From NCBI RefSeq assembly GCF_010894455.1, contig NZ_JAAIXY010000025.1, forward strand, positions 1 through 64,000: a DNA stretch of 64,000 nt, given 5' to 3'. Shown one piece after another: positions 17,262-27,035 of this stretch (its first letter is position 1; each line of letters begins with the position of its first letter). The notes below the pieces were generated by a model that was not told where the DNA came from, did no database searches, and saw only the letters and a list, made by a program, of their open reading frames with translations. Made by a program: the position numbers and the translations under genes. Source of the DNA: Myxococcus eversor. GTDB lineage: Bacteria > Myxococcota > Myxococcia > Myxococcales > Myxococcaceae.

Positions 17262-19139
17262 CTACTCGTGTGGCGAGGAGCCGTCGTCGAGCCGGGCCAG
17301 CCGATGGCGCAGGGCTTCCAGCCGGCGGCGGTCGTCATCGCCCTCGGCGGCGGGGATGGCCTCCTCCACCAGGGCGTTGAGCCGGTGGAGTCCGTCCTTC
17401 ACGAGCGACCACTCGGCCTTCGAGTGGTGGGTCCGGTGTGACAGGTACTCCACCACACCGTTCAAGGTCTGCGGGTGGATGTTCTTCGCGCCGATGCGCT
17501 CCGTCACTCCAGTCCGGTCCAGCATCTGCTGTGTCTGGCTCAGCACGCGGGAGAGCATCAGCGTGATTTCACGGTGCTCCAGCGAGTCCTTCAGCGCGCC
17601 GAGCATGTCCGCGCCGGGCACGTCGAGGTCCGAGGTGACTTCCAGGTCCAACAGCACGACGTGGACGGGGGAGGTAGCGCTGTCCACCCGGCCGATGATG
17701 GCGTCCCGGAGGGACGTGGCGTTGGCGAAGAAGATGCCTTCGTTCGGACGAATCATCAGCAAGCCGGGCACGGTGAGGGGCGCGGGCTGGCGACGGACAT
17801 CCGCGAAGTCCAGCGTGCCCGGCGCGCGGCCCAGCTCACTCACGCGGGGCTGGCTGGCACGCCAGACGAGGAGCGCCACGGACAGACCCACGGAGACCAT
17901 CAGTCCGGGGAGCACCTCGAGCACGAGCACGCTGAGGAGCGCGCCCGCGGCGAGGAGGAAGTCGGTGCGGCGCAGCTTGAAGAGGCGGCGCATCTCCTTC
18001 ACGTCCATCATCCCCACGGTGGCGAGGATGACGATGGCGGCCAGCGTGGCCTCCGGCAGCGTGCGGAACAACGGGGTGAAGAAGAGCGCCACCAGCGCGA
18101 GGATGGCGGCGGCGAGCAGGCTGGACATCTGCGAGCGCGCCCCGGCCGCGTCATTCGCCGCGGACTTGGACAGGCTGCAGCCCACGGAGAGGCCTCGGAA
18201 GAGTCCCGCGCCCAGGTTCGCCGCGCCCAGGCCGATGAGCTCCTGGTTGGGGTCCACTTCATACCGGTGCTTGGATGCGAACACGCGCGCCGGGCCAATG
18301 GCCTCCGCGAACGCCACCAGCGCGATGCCGAACGCGCCCGGCAGCAGCTTCAAGAGGTCGCCCATGCCCACGTCCGGAATGGCCGGGCCGGACAGGCCCG
18401 AGGGGATGTTTCCCACCACCTTCACGCCGTGCCCCTGGAGGCCGAGCACGCCGACGACGACGGTGCCCAGCACCAGCACGACGAGGGACGCGGGCAGGCG
18501 TGGCAGGAGCCGGCCTAGCAGCAGCAATACCGCGACGCTCGCCGCGCCGATGACGAGCGTGAGCGGCTGCGTCTGTCCCAGGTGCGTCACCAGGTGCCAC
18601 AGGCGCTCGAAGAAGTTGCCGCCCCCGGCCTCGATGCCGAGCAGCTTGGGCACCTGTTTGATGGCGATGACCAGCGCGAGGCCGAAGACGAAGCCGGTGA
18701 GGACCGACTCCGAGAAGAACTGGGCGATGCGCCCGAGCTTCAGGACTCCGGCGAGGATGGAGATGGCGCCGGCGAGGATGGCCAGGGTGGCGGTGAGCGC
18801 GATGAAGCGAGGCGTGCCCGAGGGCGCGAGCGCGGCCACCGTGGACGCGGAGAGCACGGCCACCGTGGCGGAGATGGCGACCACGAGCTGCCGGGACGTG
18901 CCCAGCAAGGCATAGAGGACCAGCGCCACCGGACCCGCGTAGAAGGCGGCCTGTGGTGGCACGCCCGCCAGCTCCGCGTAGGCCATGGCCTCCGGAATCT
19001 GGAGCGCGGTGATTGTCAGCGCCGCCGCGATGTCGCGCTTGAGCGAGCTGGGACGCCACTTGGGGAGCCAGGACATGAACGGCAGGAAGCGCGCGACGGA
19101 GGGGGCTCCGGGGCTGTGCGGATGGGAGATCTCCGGCAT
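17262..19139 (-). CDS. SulP family anion permease with STAS domain
   Basis: 625 aa from ATG 19139 (GGAG nine bases upstream); a longer frame to 19421 adds only low-complexity residues. SulP hallmarks: ALQIPEAMAYAELAGVPPQAAFYAG near residue 45 and GLFRGLSVGCSLSKSAANDAAG mid-protein (the family's conserved transport-domain loop). A STAS domain follows at roughly 440-555 with the core LLDLEVTSDLDVPGADML. Then comes a ~70-aa charged tail. It should carry sulfate, bicarbonate or a dicarboxylate coupled to H+ or Na+. A second SulP protein lies at 25193-26944, and the two are clearly diverged rather than a recent duplication. Confidence 0.93.
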   Translation of the reverse strand: MPEISHPHSPGAPSVARFLPFMSWLPKWRPSSLKRDIAAALTITALQIPEAMAYAELAGVPPQAAFYAGPVALVLYALLGTSRQLVVAISATVAVLSASTVAALAPSGTPRFIALTATLAILAGAISILAGVLKLGRIAQFFSESVLTGFVFGLALVIAIKQVPKLLGIEAGGGNFFERLWHLVTHLGQTQPLTLVIGAASVAVLLLLGRLLPRLPASLVVLVLGTVVVGVLGLQGHGVKVVGNIPSGLSGPAIPDVGMGDLLKLLPGAFGIALVAFAEAIGPARVFASKHRYEVDPNQELIGLGAANLGAGLFRGLSVGCSLSKSAANDAAGARSQMSSLLAAAILALVALFFTPLFRTLPEATLAAIVILATVGMMDVKEMRRLFKLRRTDFLLAAGALLSVLVLEVLPGLMVSVGLSVALLVWRASQPRVSELGRAPGTLDFADVRRQPAPLTVPGLLMIRPNEGIFFANATSLRDAIIGRVDSATSPVHVVLLDLEVTSDLDVPGADMLGALKDSLEHREITLMLSRVLSQTQQMLDRTGVTERIGAKNIHPQTLNGVVEYLSHRTHHSKAEWSLVKDGLHRLNALVEEAIPAAEGDDDRRRLEALRHRLARLDDGSSPHE

Positions 19140-19408
19140 GTGGGTCGCTCCGGCGGTCGTGTCCCTCACACGTTGCTGAGCGCACCCCGGTCCGACAATC
19201 GAGCCCGCGCCGATTCGAGCGCTCGCAAGGCCCGGTCCTCCCGGGCCGCGAGGCGGGGCGAGCGAGCGGCGAACGCGGCGGTTCTCGGCGGGCCCTCTCT
19301 CGCCGGTCCCCCGGACTGTTGCGTGCAAGTCAGCTCCGGCCCACGTTGCCGGACGTGAGAGCCGGGCAGGTGATTCCGCCGTCCTCGCTCCACGGGAGAG
19401 GTGCCACC

Positions 19409-20737
19409 ATGTTGGAGCCATCGACCGCGGGACTGACGGCCCTGGAGATTCAAGACCTGGCGCGCGACGCCTATGTCTTTGGATTGCCGATGGTGGAGCA
19501 CTACCGGCTCTTCGCGCTGGGCTTCCTGTCGGACTCGCCGCAGGTCCGGCCCGCCAACGTCTTCCTGCACTTCCCCCGGCTCTTCACCCCGAAGGACCGC
19601 GATGTCGTCTCCGCGAACAACGACACGCTTTATTCGGAGGCGAACCTGGACCTGCGCGGCGAGCCCGTGGTGCTGGACACGCCCGAGCTGGGGGGACGGT
19701 ACTTCTGCGTCCAGTTGGTCGACATCACGACGAACAACCTGGAGTACATCGGGACGCGGGCAACGGGAACGGACCCCCGACGCTTCGTCATCGCGGGTCC
19801 CGACTGGAAGGGCGAGCTGCCGGAGTCACTGAAGGATGCGCTCGTCATCCGGTCGCCCTCGATGTTCGTGGCGGCGCTGCTGCGCATCGGAGTCCAGGGG
19901 CCCGAGGACGTGTCCAAGGCGGCTTCTCTCCAGCAACAGTTCCGCCTGACGCCGCTCCATGTGCTCACGAAGCGCCCCGCGCCGACGCTGCCCGACGTGG
20001 TCTGGCCGCCGTACTTCGACGACAAGGCGGACAGCTCGTTGAAGGCGTTCGAGTACGTCAACTTCATGATGCAGTGGCACCGCTTCACGGACGCGGAGCA
20101 GCCCTTGCTGGCGCGCTTCGCCCGCATCGGCGTGCGGCCCGGCGCGCGCATGGATGCCCAGGCGTTCGCGCCCGAGGTGCGCGCGGCGATGTTGGAGGGT
20201 GTGAAGGATGCGCGCCGGGTCATCCAGAAGCGCCCCGTGCTGAAGCAGGGATGGGAGCTGCCCGACCCGAAGGTGGGTGCGTTCGGGGGCGACTACCCGT
20301 TGCGTGCGCATGTCGCGTGGAACTACATCTACGCGAACTCTCCCGTGGAGGCCGTCTATCCCATCACCCACCTGGATGGTGAGGACCGCCTGTTGGATGG
20401 GAGCCGGAGTCGCTACGTGCTGCGTTTCCCGGCGGACGCGCTGCCTCCCGCCCGGTTCTTCTGGTCCCTCACGGCGTACGACGCGGACACACGGATGCTG
20501 GTGGACAATCCCATCCAGCGCTACTCGGTGGGGGACCGCTCGCGCGACTTGAAGAAGTCGAGCGATGGCTCCATCTCCTTCTTCCTCCAGCACGACGCCC
20601 CCGAGCCGCAGCGGGTGGCCAACTGGCTGCCCATCCCCGACGGGCGCTTCTATGTCCTGCTGCGCATCTACGGCCCCACCGGGTCGGCGTTGAGAGGGGC
20701 CTACGTCCCTCCGGCCATCGATGCGCTGAGCGATTGA
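19409..20737 (+). CDS. DUF1254/DUF1214 family protein
   Basis: 442 aa from ATG 19409 with GAGAGG upstream; no clear signal peptide. The N-terminal half (DAYVFGLPMVEHYRL, NNDTLYSEANLDL, RYFCVQLVD) matches the DUF1254 pattern, and the C-terminal half (WSLTAYDADTRMLVDNP, ISFFLQHDAPE, NWLPIPDGRFYVLLRIYGP) the DUF1214 pattern. The family is common in environmental bacteria and has no established activity that I know of. It is often exported, but this copy shows no signal sequence. It diverges from the SulP gene and is followed 114 bp on by an outer-membrane protein gene. Confidence 0.88.
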   Translation: MLEPSTAGLTALEIQDLARDAYVFGLPMVEHYRLFALGFLSDSPQVRPANVFLHFPRLFTPKDRDVVSANNDTLYSEANLDLRGEPVVLDTPELGGRYFCVQLVDITTNNLEYIGTRATGTDPRRFVIAGPDWKGELPESLKDALVIRSPSMFVAALLRIGVQGPEDVSKAASLQQQFRLTPLHVLTKRPAPTLPDVVWPPYFDDKADSSLKAFEYVNFMMQWHRFTDAEQPLLARFARIGVRPGARMDAQAFAPEVRAAMLEGVKDARRVIQKRPVLKQGWELPDPKVGAFGGDYPLRAHVAWNYIYANSPVEAVYPITHLDGEDRLLDGSRSRYVLRFPADALPPARFFWSLTAYDADTRMLVDNPIQRYSVGDRSRDLKKSSDGSISFFLQHDAPEPQRVANWLPIPDGRFYVLLRIYGPTGSALRGAYVPPAIDALSD

Positions 20738-20851
20738 CTGACGTCCCGAATGCTCGGAGCCGGGGTTCCCGCCCCCAGGGGAGGGGTCCGTTGACGGGCT
20801 GCTCGTCGATGGACATCCCCACCCGGTGCCGCTGCTGGCACAGGGGGATGG

Positions 20852-21715
20852 ATGCGAGCACCGAGCGCGAGGCAATGCGGGTCGTTGGTCCTGGCGATGC
20901 TGCTGGTCATCCCGCTGCTCTCGTCCGCTGAAGCGCCGGCTTCCGCGCCGGCTGGAGGCGAGGGCGCGGACCAGCAGGACCTGGCGAAGGCGGTGCAGAA
21001 TCCGGTGGCCGACCTCATCAGCGTTCCACTTCAAGACAACCTGGACCTGGGCGTGGAGCCTGGGGAGCGGGTGAGGAACACGCTCAACATCCAGCCCGTG
21101 GTACCGCTGCCGCTGACGCGGGAATTCAACCTCATCGCGCGGGTCATCCTGCCCATCCTCTATCAACCGGACCTGGCCGACGGGAGTGGCGGGACGTTCG
21201 GGTTGGGAGACACATCAGCGACGTTCTTCGTGGCGCCGAAGAAGCCGGGGCTCTTCATCTGGGGCGTGGGCCCGGCGTTCCTGTTGCCGACGGGGACGGC
21301 GGACGTATTGGGCACGGGCAAGTGGAGCGTGGGGCCGTCCGTGGTGGTGCTGGTTCAGCCGTCGCCCTGGTCCATCGGCGTGCTGGCCAGCAACGTGTTC
21401 TCCGTGTTCGGTGATGATGACCGGGGGACGGTGAACCAGCTGCTGCTCCAGTACTTCATCACCTGCAACCTTCCGAAGGGCTGGTACGTGACGTCGGCGC
21501 CCATCCTCACGGCGAACTGGGAGGGGCCCTCTGGAGAGCGGTGGACCGTTCCTTTCGGCCTGGGGGCAGGGAAGGTCTTCACCGTGGGCAAGCAGGCCCT
21601 GAATGGCTCCGTGTCGGCCTACTACAACGCGATTCGTCCCGACCTGCCGGGGAGCGCCGAGTGGCAGCTCCGAGTCCAGCTCTCCTTCCTGTTCCCACTG
21701 AAGAAGAAGCACTGA
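20852..21715 (+). CDS. Outer-membrane beta-barrel protein, 'neuromedin U'-type hypothetical
   Basis: 287 aa with an N-terminal signal peptide (LVLAMLLVIPLLSSAEA). The mature part alternates short amphipathic strands with aromatic ends and closes on QLRVQLSFLFPLKKKH, so a barrel is likely. Recognisable phrases such as LNIQPVVPLPL, NLIARVILPI and KWSVGPSVVVLVQP are shared with proteins often mislabelled neuromedin U. Probably an outer-membrane pore or lipid-related protein working with the DUF1254 gene ahead or the antiporter gene behind; this is inference. ATG 20852 is preceded by a purine-rich AGGGGGATGG. Confidence 0.75.
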   Translation: MRAPSARQCGSLVLAMLLVIPLLSSAEAPASAPAGGEGADQQDLAKAVQNPVADLISVPLQDNLDLGVEPGERVRNTLNIQPVVPLPLTREFNLIARVILPILYQPDLADGSGGTFGLGDTSATFFVAPKKPGLFIWGVGPAFLLPTGTADVLGTGKWSVGPSVVVLVQPSPWSIGVLASNVFSVFGDDDRGTVNQLLLQYFITCNLPKGWYVTSAPILTANWEGPSGERWTVPFGLGAGKVFTVGKQALNGSVSAYYNAIRPDLPGSAEWQLRVQLSFLFPLKKKH

Positions 21716-21780
21716 GTCCTCCCGGTGAAGGCTGTCACGCCAGCCCGGGTGGATTGCCAGCGCCGCCATCATCGTGCGTC

Positions 21781-22353
21781 CGCGCCATCTCCAAACACGT
21801 CAGCGTGCTGGAGCAGGCGGGGTTGATCACCAAAAGTCGCGACGCGCAGCGGAGGCCCAGTCGGATTTCGCTCGGTCCTCTTCAGCAGGTCGACACGTGG
21901 CTGGACGGCTACCGGCGCCTCTGGGAAGGCCGGTTCGACAAGATGGAGAAGATCCTGGCCCGCGTTCAGGCGGTGGCTCGCGAGGTCGAGGATCTCGCGG
22001 CGGTGATTGCCGAGGCCGGTGGGAGGGCGATGGCCTACGGGATGTCGTCTGGAGCGGCGCTGGTGCTCGAAGCCGTTGGCGCGGGGCTGCCGATTTCGCG
22101 GTTCGCGCGGGACGCGGACGGCGGTGGCCTTCCCGACGCGCTGCTGGCGTCTATCGGTACGCCGGGCCTCGTCGTCGCTGGCGGCGCCAGTCCCGGGTGG
22201 ATGATGGATGGCGCGAAAGCAGTGGCCGCGAGGCTCCGGGAGGGGACGCTGCAAGTGATTCCGGACCAGACGCACAACGTCTCGATTGCGGCGCTCGCGC
22301 CAGTGCTCGAGGCGTACTTCCTCAGCCCATCAGGGCGAACAGGTAGCAGATGA
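21781..22353 (+). pseudogene. Chimeric relic: ArsR-type regulator fused to gutted alpha/beta hydrolase
   Basis: About 190 codons with similarity to two different families. The first ~60 (ISKHVSVLEQAGLITKSRDA ... WLDGYRRLWEGRFDKME) are the C-terminal part of an ArsR-family regulator without its N-terminal helices. The rest begins inside an alpha/beta hydrolase (EVEDLAAVIAEAGGRA, nucleophile elbow YGMSSGAAL), jumps from GLPISRFA to the strand before the acid residue (GTPGLVVAGGASPGWM) and ends at the catalytic His region (PDQTHNVS). The cap domain and N-terminal half are missing. There is no plausible start codon with a ribosome site. Most likely a two-gene regulator-hydrolase operon collapsed by deletions. 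Its 3' end overlaps the antiporter gene tail-to-tail. Confidence 0.7.
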
Positions 22354-24154
22354 AGGTGAGCAGCAGGTTGGAGATGGCGAACGTCACCGGATATCCAATC
22401 GCCGGGACAATGCTCTTCGACGCCTCCTGCGCGGCCCTCATGCCGGCGCTGTTGCAGCGCGCGCCAGCGATGGCCCCCATCAACACCGCGCTGTTCATCT
22501 TGAAGATGTACTGACCCACCATCCAACCAATGATGGGAGGAACGAAGGCCGCGATGGAGCCGATGATGAGCGTGGGCCCCAGGAGTCCGCCCGCGATGGC
22601 ATGCGCCACACCCGCGCCCGAGTTCAGCCCCAGGATGGCGATGAAGACATTCAGCCCGACATCCTCGAGCAACTGCCGCGCGGACTCCGGGAAGGGACCG
22701 CCGAACGCCGGATTGCGCGTGCGCAGGATGCTCAGGCCGATGCTGATGATGAGCAGACCCACCGCCGAGCCCAGGCTGAACTGGATGCCGAACAGCGGAA
22801 CGGTGATGGCGCCGAGGAACGCACCCGCCGCGAGCCCCAGGCCCAACGTGATGATGTCCGTGGACAGGCTGGGCTTCACCGCGGGCCCCAGCACCTTGCG
22901 CAGCTCCGCCACCCGCTTGGGACTGCCGGTGATGCGCAGCACGTCGCCCCGGTTGATGGCCTGGTCCCGACTCACCGGGAGCTGATCTCCTGCCCGGAAG
23001 AGGGCGTTGAGGTAGATGCCCTGGCCCATCCGCAGCGCCAGTGCCCCCAACGTCTTCCCGATGACGTCCTTGTTGTGGACGATGAACTCCACCGTGTCGA
23101 ACTTCACGTTCCGCAGCTGCGAGTCGTCCACCTCCGGCCCGATGTGCGGCCCGCCCGCCAGCAGCAGTGACACCGGCCCGAGCATCGCCACCTCGTCACC
23201 GCGGTTCAGCACCAGGTCCGGTGGAGGATTGTAGACGCGCCCCTGATGGTAGACGCGCTCGATGGCCACCCGGGGATGCGCATGGTCCAGGTCCGCCACC
23301 GTGCGCCCCTCCAGCGCCGGGTTCTCCACGCGGAACACTCGCAAGTCCAACGGCATGTAGCCCCGGATGAACGAGTCCGCGGTTCCCGGCAGCGGCGCGG
23401 AGTCCTCGCCCATCAGCTCCTTCTCCATCTCCTTGCCGTCCGCCACCGCGTCCCTGCCGAACATCTTGGGCATCACCGACATCAACACCGTGAAGACCAC
23501 CATGCTGATGCAGTAGAGGAACGCGTACGACGTGGTGAGATTGCCCGGCGCGTCGCGTGCCGCGTCCCCCGTCAGCGCCGCGGAGCCACTGGCCAAGGCC
23601 GCCCGCGCCGCGCCGAAGCCCGGCGTGGCCGTGTTCGCGCCGGAGAGGATACCGGCGAGCAACCCCGGCGCCAGGTGCGTGAAGTAGCGCGAGACATAGA
23701 CGAGGGCCGACGAGAGCAGCGGTACGATCAGCGAGAGGATGATGAGGTGCTTGCCCTCGCGGTGGATGCCACCGAGGAACTGCGGCCCCACCTTCATTCC
23801 GATGGCGAAGATGAAGAGGTTGAAGAACACCGTGCTGGTGAACTCCGGCAGGGAGTACTCAATCTTGTAGGATTCGAAGGCCCAGAAGCTGACGATGAGG
23901 GCCAGCAGCAGCGTCGCCGCTGTCGAGCCCATGCCCACGCCCTTCACCTTCACCTCGCCCAGGGCATAGCCCGCGGCCACCACGAGGAACATCAAGATGA
24001 AGGGCTGGCGGCGCAGGTAGTCCAGCACCGCGCCAAAGACTCCGTGCGGGTGCGGCTGTACGGGAGGAGGCTGTCCCTGAGCGTAGGCGATGACCGCCAG
24101 ACCGACGACGGCGGCTCCCACGAGCATGGTGGCGTGGCGCGCTTGGCTTCTCAT
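22322..24154 (-). CDS. aspT: AspT-type aspartate:alanine antiporter (YidE/AspT family)
   Basis: 610 aa from ATG 24154 with GGAGG upstream. Architecture is typical: an N-terminal bundle of about five helices (IAYAQGQ, then ILMFLVVAAGYALGEV), two central cytosolic TrkA_C-like domains (VENPALEGRTV and VINKDV-like VHNKDVIGKTL blocks, about residues 260-430), and a C-terminal bundle including GLGLAAGAFLGAI and GLNSGAGVAHAI. The pore-lining GANTATPGFGAA and the C-terminal MGAIAGARCNS repeat the conserved Gly/Ala patch of the family. In lactic acid bacteria AspT swaps external aspartate for internal alanine, and with AspD this exports charge. The AspD and asparaginase genes in this window support that role; the exact substrate pair is inferred. 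Confidence 0.85.
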   Translation of the reverse strand: MRSQARHATMLVGAAVVGLAVIAYAQGQPPPVQPHPHGVFGAVLDYLRRQPFILMFLVVAAGYALGEVKVKGVGMGSTAATLLLALIVSFWAFESYKIEYSLPEFTSTVFFNLFIFAIGMKVGPQFLGGIHREGKHLIILSLIVPLLSSALVYVSRYFTHLAPGLLAGILSGANTATPGFGAARAALASGSAALTGDAARDAPGNLTTSYAFLYCISMVVFTVLMSVMPKMFGRDAVADGKEMEKELMGEDSAPLPGTADSFIRGYMPLDLRVFRVENPALEGRTVADLDHAHPRVAIERVYHQGRVYNPPPDLVLNRGDEVAMLGPVSLLLAGGPHIGPEVDDSQLRNVKFDTVEFIVHNKDVIGKTLGALALRMGQGIYLNALFRAGDQLPVSRDQAINRGDVLRITGSPKRVAELRKVLGPAVKPSLSTDIITLGLGLAAGAFLGAITVPLFGIQFSLGSAVGLLIISIGLSILRTRNPAFGGPFPESARQLLEDVGLNVFIAILGLNSGAGVAHAIAGGLLGPTLIIGSIAAFVPPIIGWMVGQYIFKMNSAVLMGAIAGARCNSAGMRAAQEASKSIVPAIGYPVTFAISNLLLTFICYLFALMG

Positions 24155-24263
24155 GCGAGCGTCCCTCCAGGTTCCTGTTCCAGGGTAATGCGTGGCCCCC
24201 TCCTCGAAGGAGGAGCCCCGCGGGGAGCGGCGGGCAGCGGAGCCAGCGTCCGCCACCAAGGCG

Positions 24264-24980
24264 TCAGAAACGCAGGCCCAGGTTGATGGGGAGGTACTGG
24301 CCGTTCGCGCGGCGCGAGCCCGTGGGCGTCGAGTACTCAGGACCGAAGATGAAGTGGTAGCGCGCCTCCAGGTAGACGCGCATCGGTCCATAGACGCGGT
24401 AGGAGACACCGATGCCACCGTTCAACCCGAAGTCCGTCGTGCTGCGCGAGCCGACGAGGGTGTCCACCGGAACCAGCTCGCTGTCGCAGAAGAGCAGCCA
24501 CGGGTCGCAGACGGGGACGAACTCCGCGCCGGCGAACTGGGTGACCTCCACCTTGCGGTAGTACAGACCCGGGCCACCGGTGATGTACACGCCGAACCGC
24601 CCGCGAGGCGCCAGGCCGAGGATCAGGTTGAGATCTCCGTACTGCATGATGTGGTCGCCGGAGAAGCTGGTGTCCGCGAGGAGGTCGCTCTTCAAGTCGT
24701 AATCGCTGTACTGGTACTCCGCGACGACGGCGATCCGCTCGGTGAAGTGATAGCCCGCGCCGAGCAGGAAGCTCCAGCCCGTCTTGAACCGGCTGTTGGT
24801 TTCGAAGGTCGGAAAGACGACGCCCAGCCCCAGGTTGAACGTGAAGCTGCCGGCCAGGGGCGGCTCTTCCTCGATGAAGCCCTCCGTGGCTTCGGCCGCC
24901 TGTCTCAACGTTCCTCCCAGGGCGGGCGGCGCGGCGAGCAGCATGGCCAACAGCGCGGATATGGCGAAGTAGCGAGACAT
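24264..24980 (-). CDS. Outer-membrane beta-barrel protein (OmpW/OMP_b-brl-like)
   Basis: 238 aa from ATG 24980, which follows AGGAGGGGG closely. Signal peptide SALLAMLLAAPPALGG; mature strands include GSFTFNLGLGVVFP, GWSFLLGAGYHFTERIAVVAEYQYSDYD and a C-terminal strand ending YLPINLGLRF with the terminal Phe favoured by the BAM complex. Eight or so strands are likely. Two Cys flank LLF in a surface loop (VCDPWLLFCD). It lies just upstream of the antiporter gene on the same strand (109 bp), and may give the antiporter's substrate access across the outer membrane; this is inference. Confidence 0.8.
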   Translation of the reverse strand: MSRYFAISALLAMLLAAPPALGGTLRQAAEATEGFIEEEPPLAGSFTFNLGLGVVFPTFETNSRFKTGWSFLLGAGYHFTERIAVVAEYQYSDYDLKSDLLADTSFSGDHIMQYGDLNLILGLAPRGRFGVYITGGPGLYYRKVEVTQFAGAEFVPVCDPWLLFCDSELVPVDTLVGSRSTTDFGLNGGIGVSYRVYGPMRVYLEARYHFIFGPEYSTPTGSRRANGQYLPINLGLRF

Positions 24981-25192
24981 GGAACCCCCTCCTGTCATGG
25001 TCGGCTGAAGCTGGGGACGCGGCGGCGCGTGGGCTCGGAGTGTCCCAGGCTCGCCGGACCCTGCCGGGCTCCTTTCCGTCAGCTCGCGAGCAGTGCTCGC
25101 CCGCGTGCCTGTCCCTCCCCGGCGGACCGTGCGGAGGACTCGCGGGCGATGCATCGTCAGCGCGCGGGTTCTCACCGGAGCGATGCCAGACG

Positions 25193-26944
25193 ATGAAGCT
25201 CACGGCCACAATCGGATGGCGGAGCGCGCGCCGGTTCATCCCGGGCCTGCGCTGGGTGGAGGGCTACTCCAGGTCCTGGCTGCGTCCGGACCTGCTCTCC
25301 GCGGTGACGATTGGCGCCATGCTGGTGCCGCAAGGCCTGGCCTACGCGCAGATTGTCGGCGTCAGGCCCGCCGCCGGACTGTATGCGGGCGTCATCGCCA
25401 TGCTGGCATATGCGCTGTTCGGTCCCTCCCGGCACCTGATGCTCGGCCCCGAGGCCGGCGCGGCCATCATCGCCGCGAGCGCGCTGGGCGGTGTCGCGGC
25501 GGGCGCGGACCCCGCGCGGTATGCCTCGCTCGCGGCGCTGCTGGCGATGATGGTGGGGCTCATCAGCCTCGCGGCGGGCCTGTTCAAGACGGGGGCGCTC
25601 GCGGACTTCCTCTCCAAGCCCATCCTCATCGGCTACACCAACGGCGCGGCGCTCATCATCATCGGCAGTCAGCTCGCGCGGATGTTCGGCCTGGAGCGCA
25701 AGGCCAATGACTTTCCCGGCCAGTTGGTGGAAGTGGGCCAGGGCTTGAGCCGGACGCATGTGCCCACGCTGCTGCTCGGGCTGGGCATCGTCTTCGTCCT
25801 GGTGCTGCTGCGGCGCTTCCTGCCGAAATTGCCCGGGCCGCTCATCCTCGTGGTGCTCACCACCGTGCTCGCCTCGGTGTTCCAGCTCCAGCATGGGGGC
25901 GTGAAGGTCGTCGGGCCCATCGCCGCCGCGCCGCCGTCCCTGGGGCTGCCCTCGGTGGGCTTCGCGGATGTCCGGGCGTTGCTCCCGGCCGCGCTGAGCC
26001 TCGCGCTGGTCAACTACGCCAGTTCCGTGCTCGCCGGCCGCCTCTACGCGGACAAGCATGGCTATCGCCTGGACGGCAACCAGGAGCTGCTCGGGCAGGC
26101 CGCCGCGAACCTGGCCAACGCCTTCACGCAGGGCTTTCCGGTGACGGGCAGCGACTCGCGCACCGCCGTCAATGACGCCATGGGCGGCAAGTCGCAGTTG
26201 GTGGGCGTCATCGCCGCCGTGCTGGTCGCCGTGTTCGCGATCTTCTTCACGCCGCTGCTCCAGAGCCTCCCGCTGGTGACGCTCGGGGGCATCGTCATCG
26301 TCGCGGCCGTGTACCTGATGGACCTGGGCGCCATCGCCAGGCTGTGGCGGGTGCGGCGCGTGGAGGCGGCGCTCGCGGTGGCGACCACGCTGGGCGTGCT
26401 GGTGCTCGGCATCCTGCAGGGCATCCTCATCGCCGTGGCGCTGGCGCTGGGGGACCTCATCCGTCGCGCGGCGCACCCTCACGACGCGGTCCTCGGCGAG
26501 CGCGAGGGCATCCCGGGCTGGCACGACGTCTCCCGCCATGCGGGCACGCACACGCTGCCAGGGCTCCTCGTCTATCGCTTCGACGCGCCGATGTTCTTCG
26601 CCAATGCCCGCCACCTCCGGGAGCAGCTGCGCGCGTTGGTCGCGGAGGCGTCGCCGCCAGTGCGCGAGGTGGTGCTGGACGCGAGCGCCGTGTTCGACCT
26701 GGACATCACCGCCGCGGAGGGACTGGAGAAGCTCCGCCACGAACTGGAAGAGGAGGGCATCGTCCTGGTCATCGCCGATGCGAACGCGCCGCTGCGGGGA
26801 ATGCTGCGGCGCACGGGGATGATGGAGCGGCTGGGCGAGGAGAACGTCTACCTCACCGTCGAGGCCGCGGTGGCCCGCTTCCAGCGACGTGGCGAAGACG
26901 TGCTCCCCAGCGTCGAGCCGCCGTCGTCACCGGCTCCGCATTGA
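25193..26944 (+). CDS. SulP family anion permease with STAS domain, second copy
   Basis: 583 aa from ATG 25193; the upstream extension to 25040 is Ser/Pro-rich and does not fit. SulP marks are TIGAMLVPQGLAYAQIVG, GPEAGAAIIAA, a conserved loop NAFTQGFPVTGSDSRTAVND, and a C-terminal STAS domain (residues ~460-560) with VVLDASAVFDLDITAAEGLEKL. The STAS Asp-x-Asp-x-Thr/Ser region differs from the first SulP protein, which has VTSDLDVPG. Similar proteins carry sulfate or bicarbonate/dicarboxylates. Divergent from the barrel gene at 24264-24980, sharing a 212-bp promoter region with it. Confidence 0.93.
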   Translation: MKLTATIGWRSARRFIPGLRWVEGYSRSWLRPDLLSAVTIGAMLVPQGLAYAQIVGVRPAAGLYAGVIAMLAYALFGPSRHLMLGPEAGAAIIAASALGGVAAGADPARYASLAALLAMMVGLISLAAGLFKTGALADFLSKPILIGYTNGAALIIIGSQLARMFGLERKANDFPGQLVEVGQGLSRTHVPTLLLGLGIVFVLVLLRRFLPKLPGPLILVVLTTVLASVFQLQHGGVKVVGPIAAAPPSLGLPSVGFADVRALLPAALSLALVNYASSVLAGRLYADKHGYRLDGNQELLGQAAANLANAFTQGFPVTGSDSRTAVNDAMGGKSQLVGVIAAVLVAVFAIFFTPLLQSLPLVTLGGIVIVAAVYLMDLGAIARLWRVRRVEAALAVATTLGVLVLGILQGILIAVALALGDLIRRAAHPHDAVLGEREGIPGWHDVSRHAGTHTLPGLLVYRFDAPMFFANARHLREQLRALVAEASPPVREVVLDASAVFDLDITAAEGLEKLRHELEEEGIVLVIADANAPLRGMLRRTGMMERLGEENVYLTVEAAVARFQRRGEDVLPSVEPPSSPAPH

Positions 26945-27035
26945 CGGGCGACACGGCGGGGCCTTGGCTGGCTGCCCGCTGTGCGGGTGCCCCGGGCTGC
27001 CCGCCTGGCGCGGGGCTTCCTATCTAGAAGAGGGC

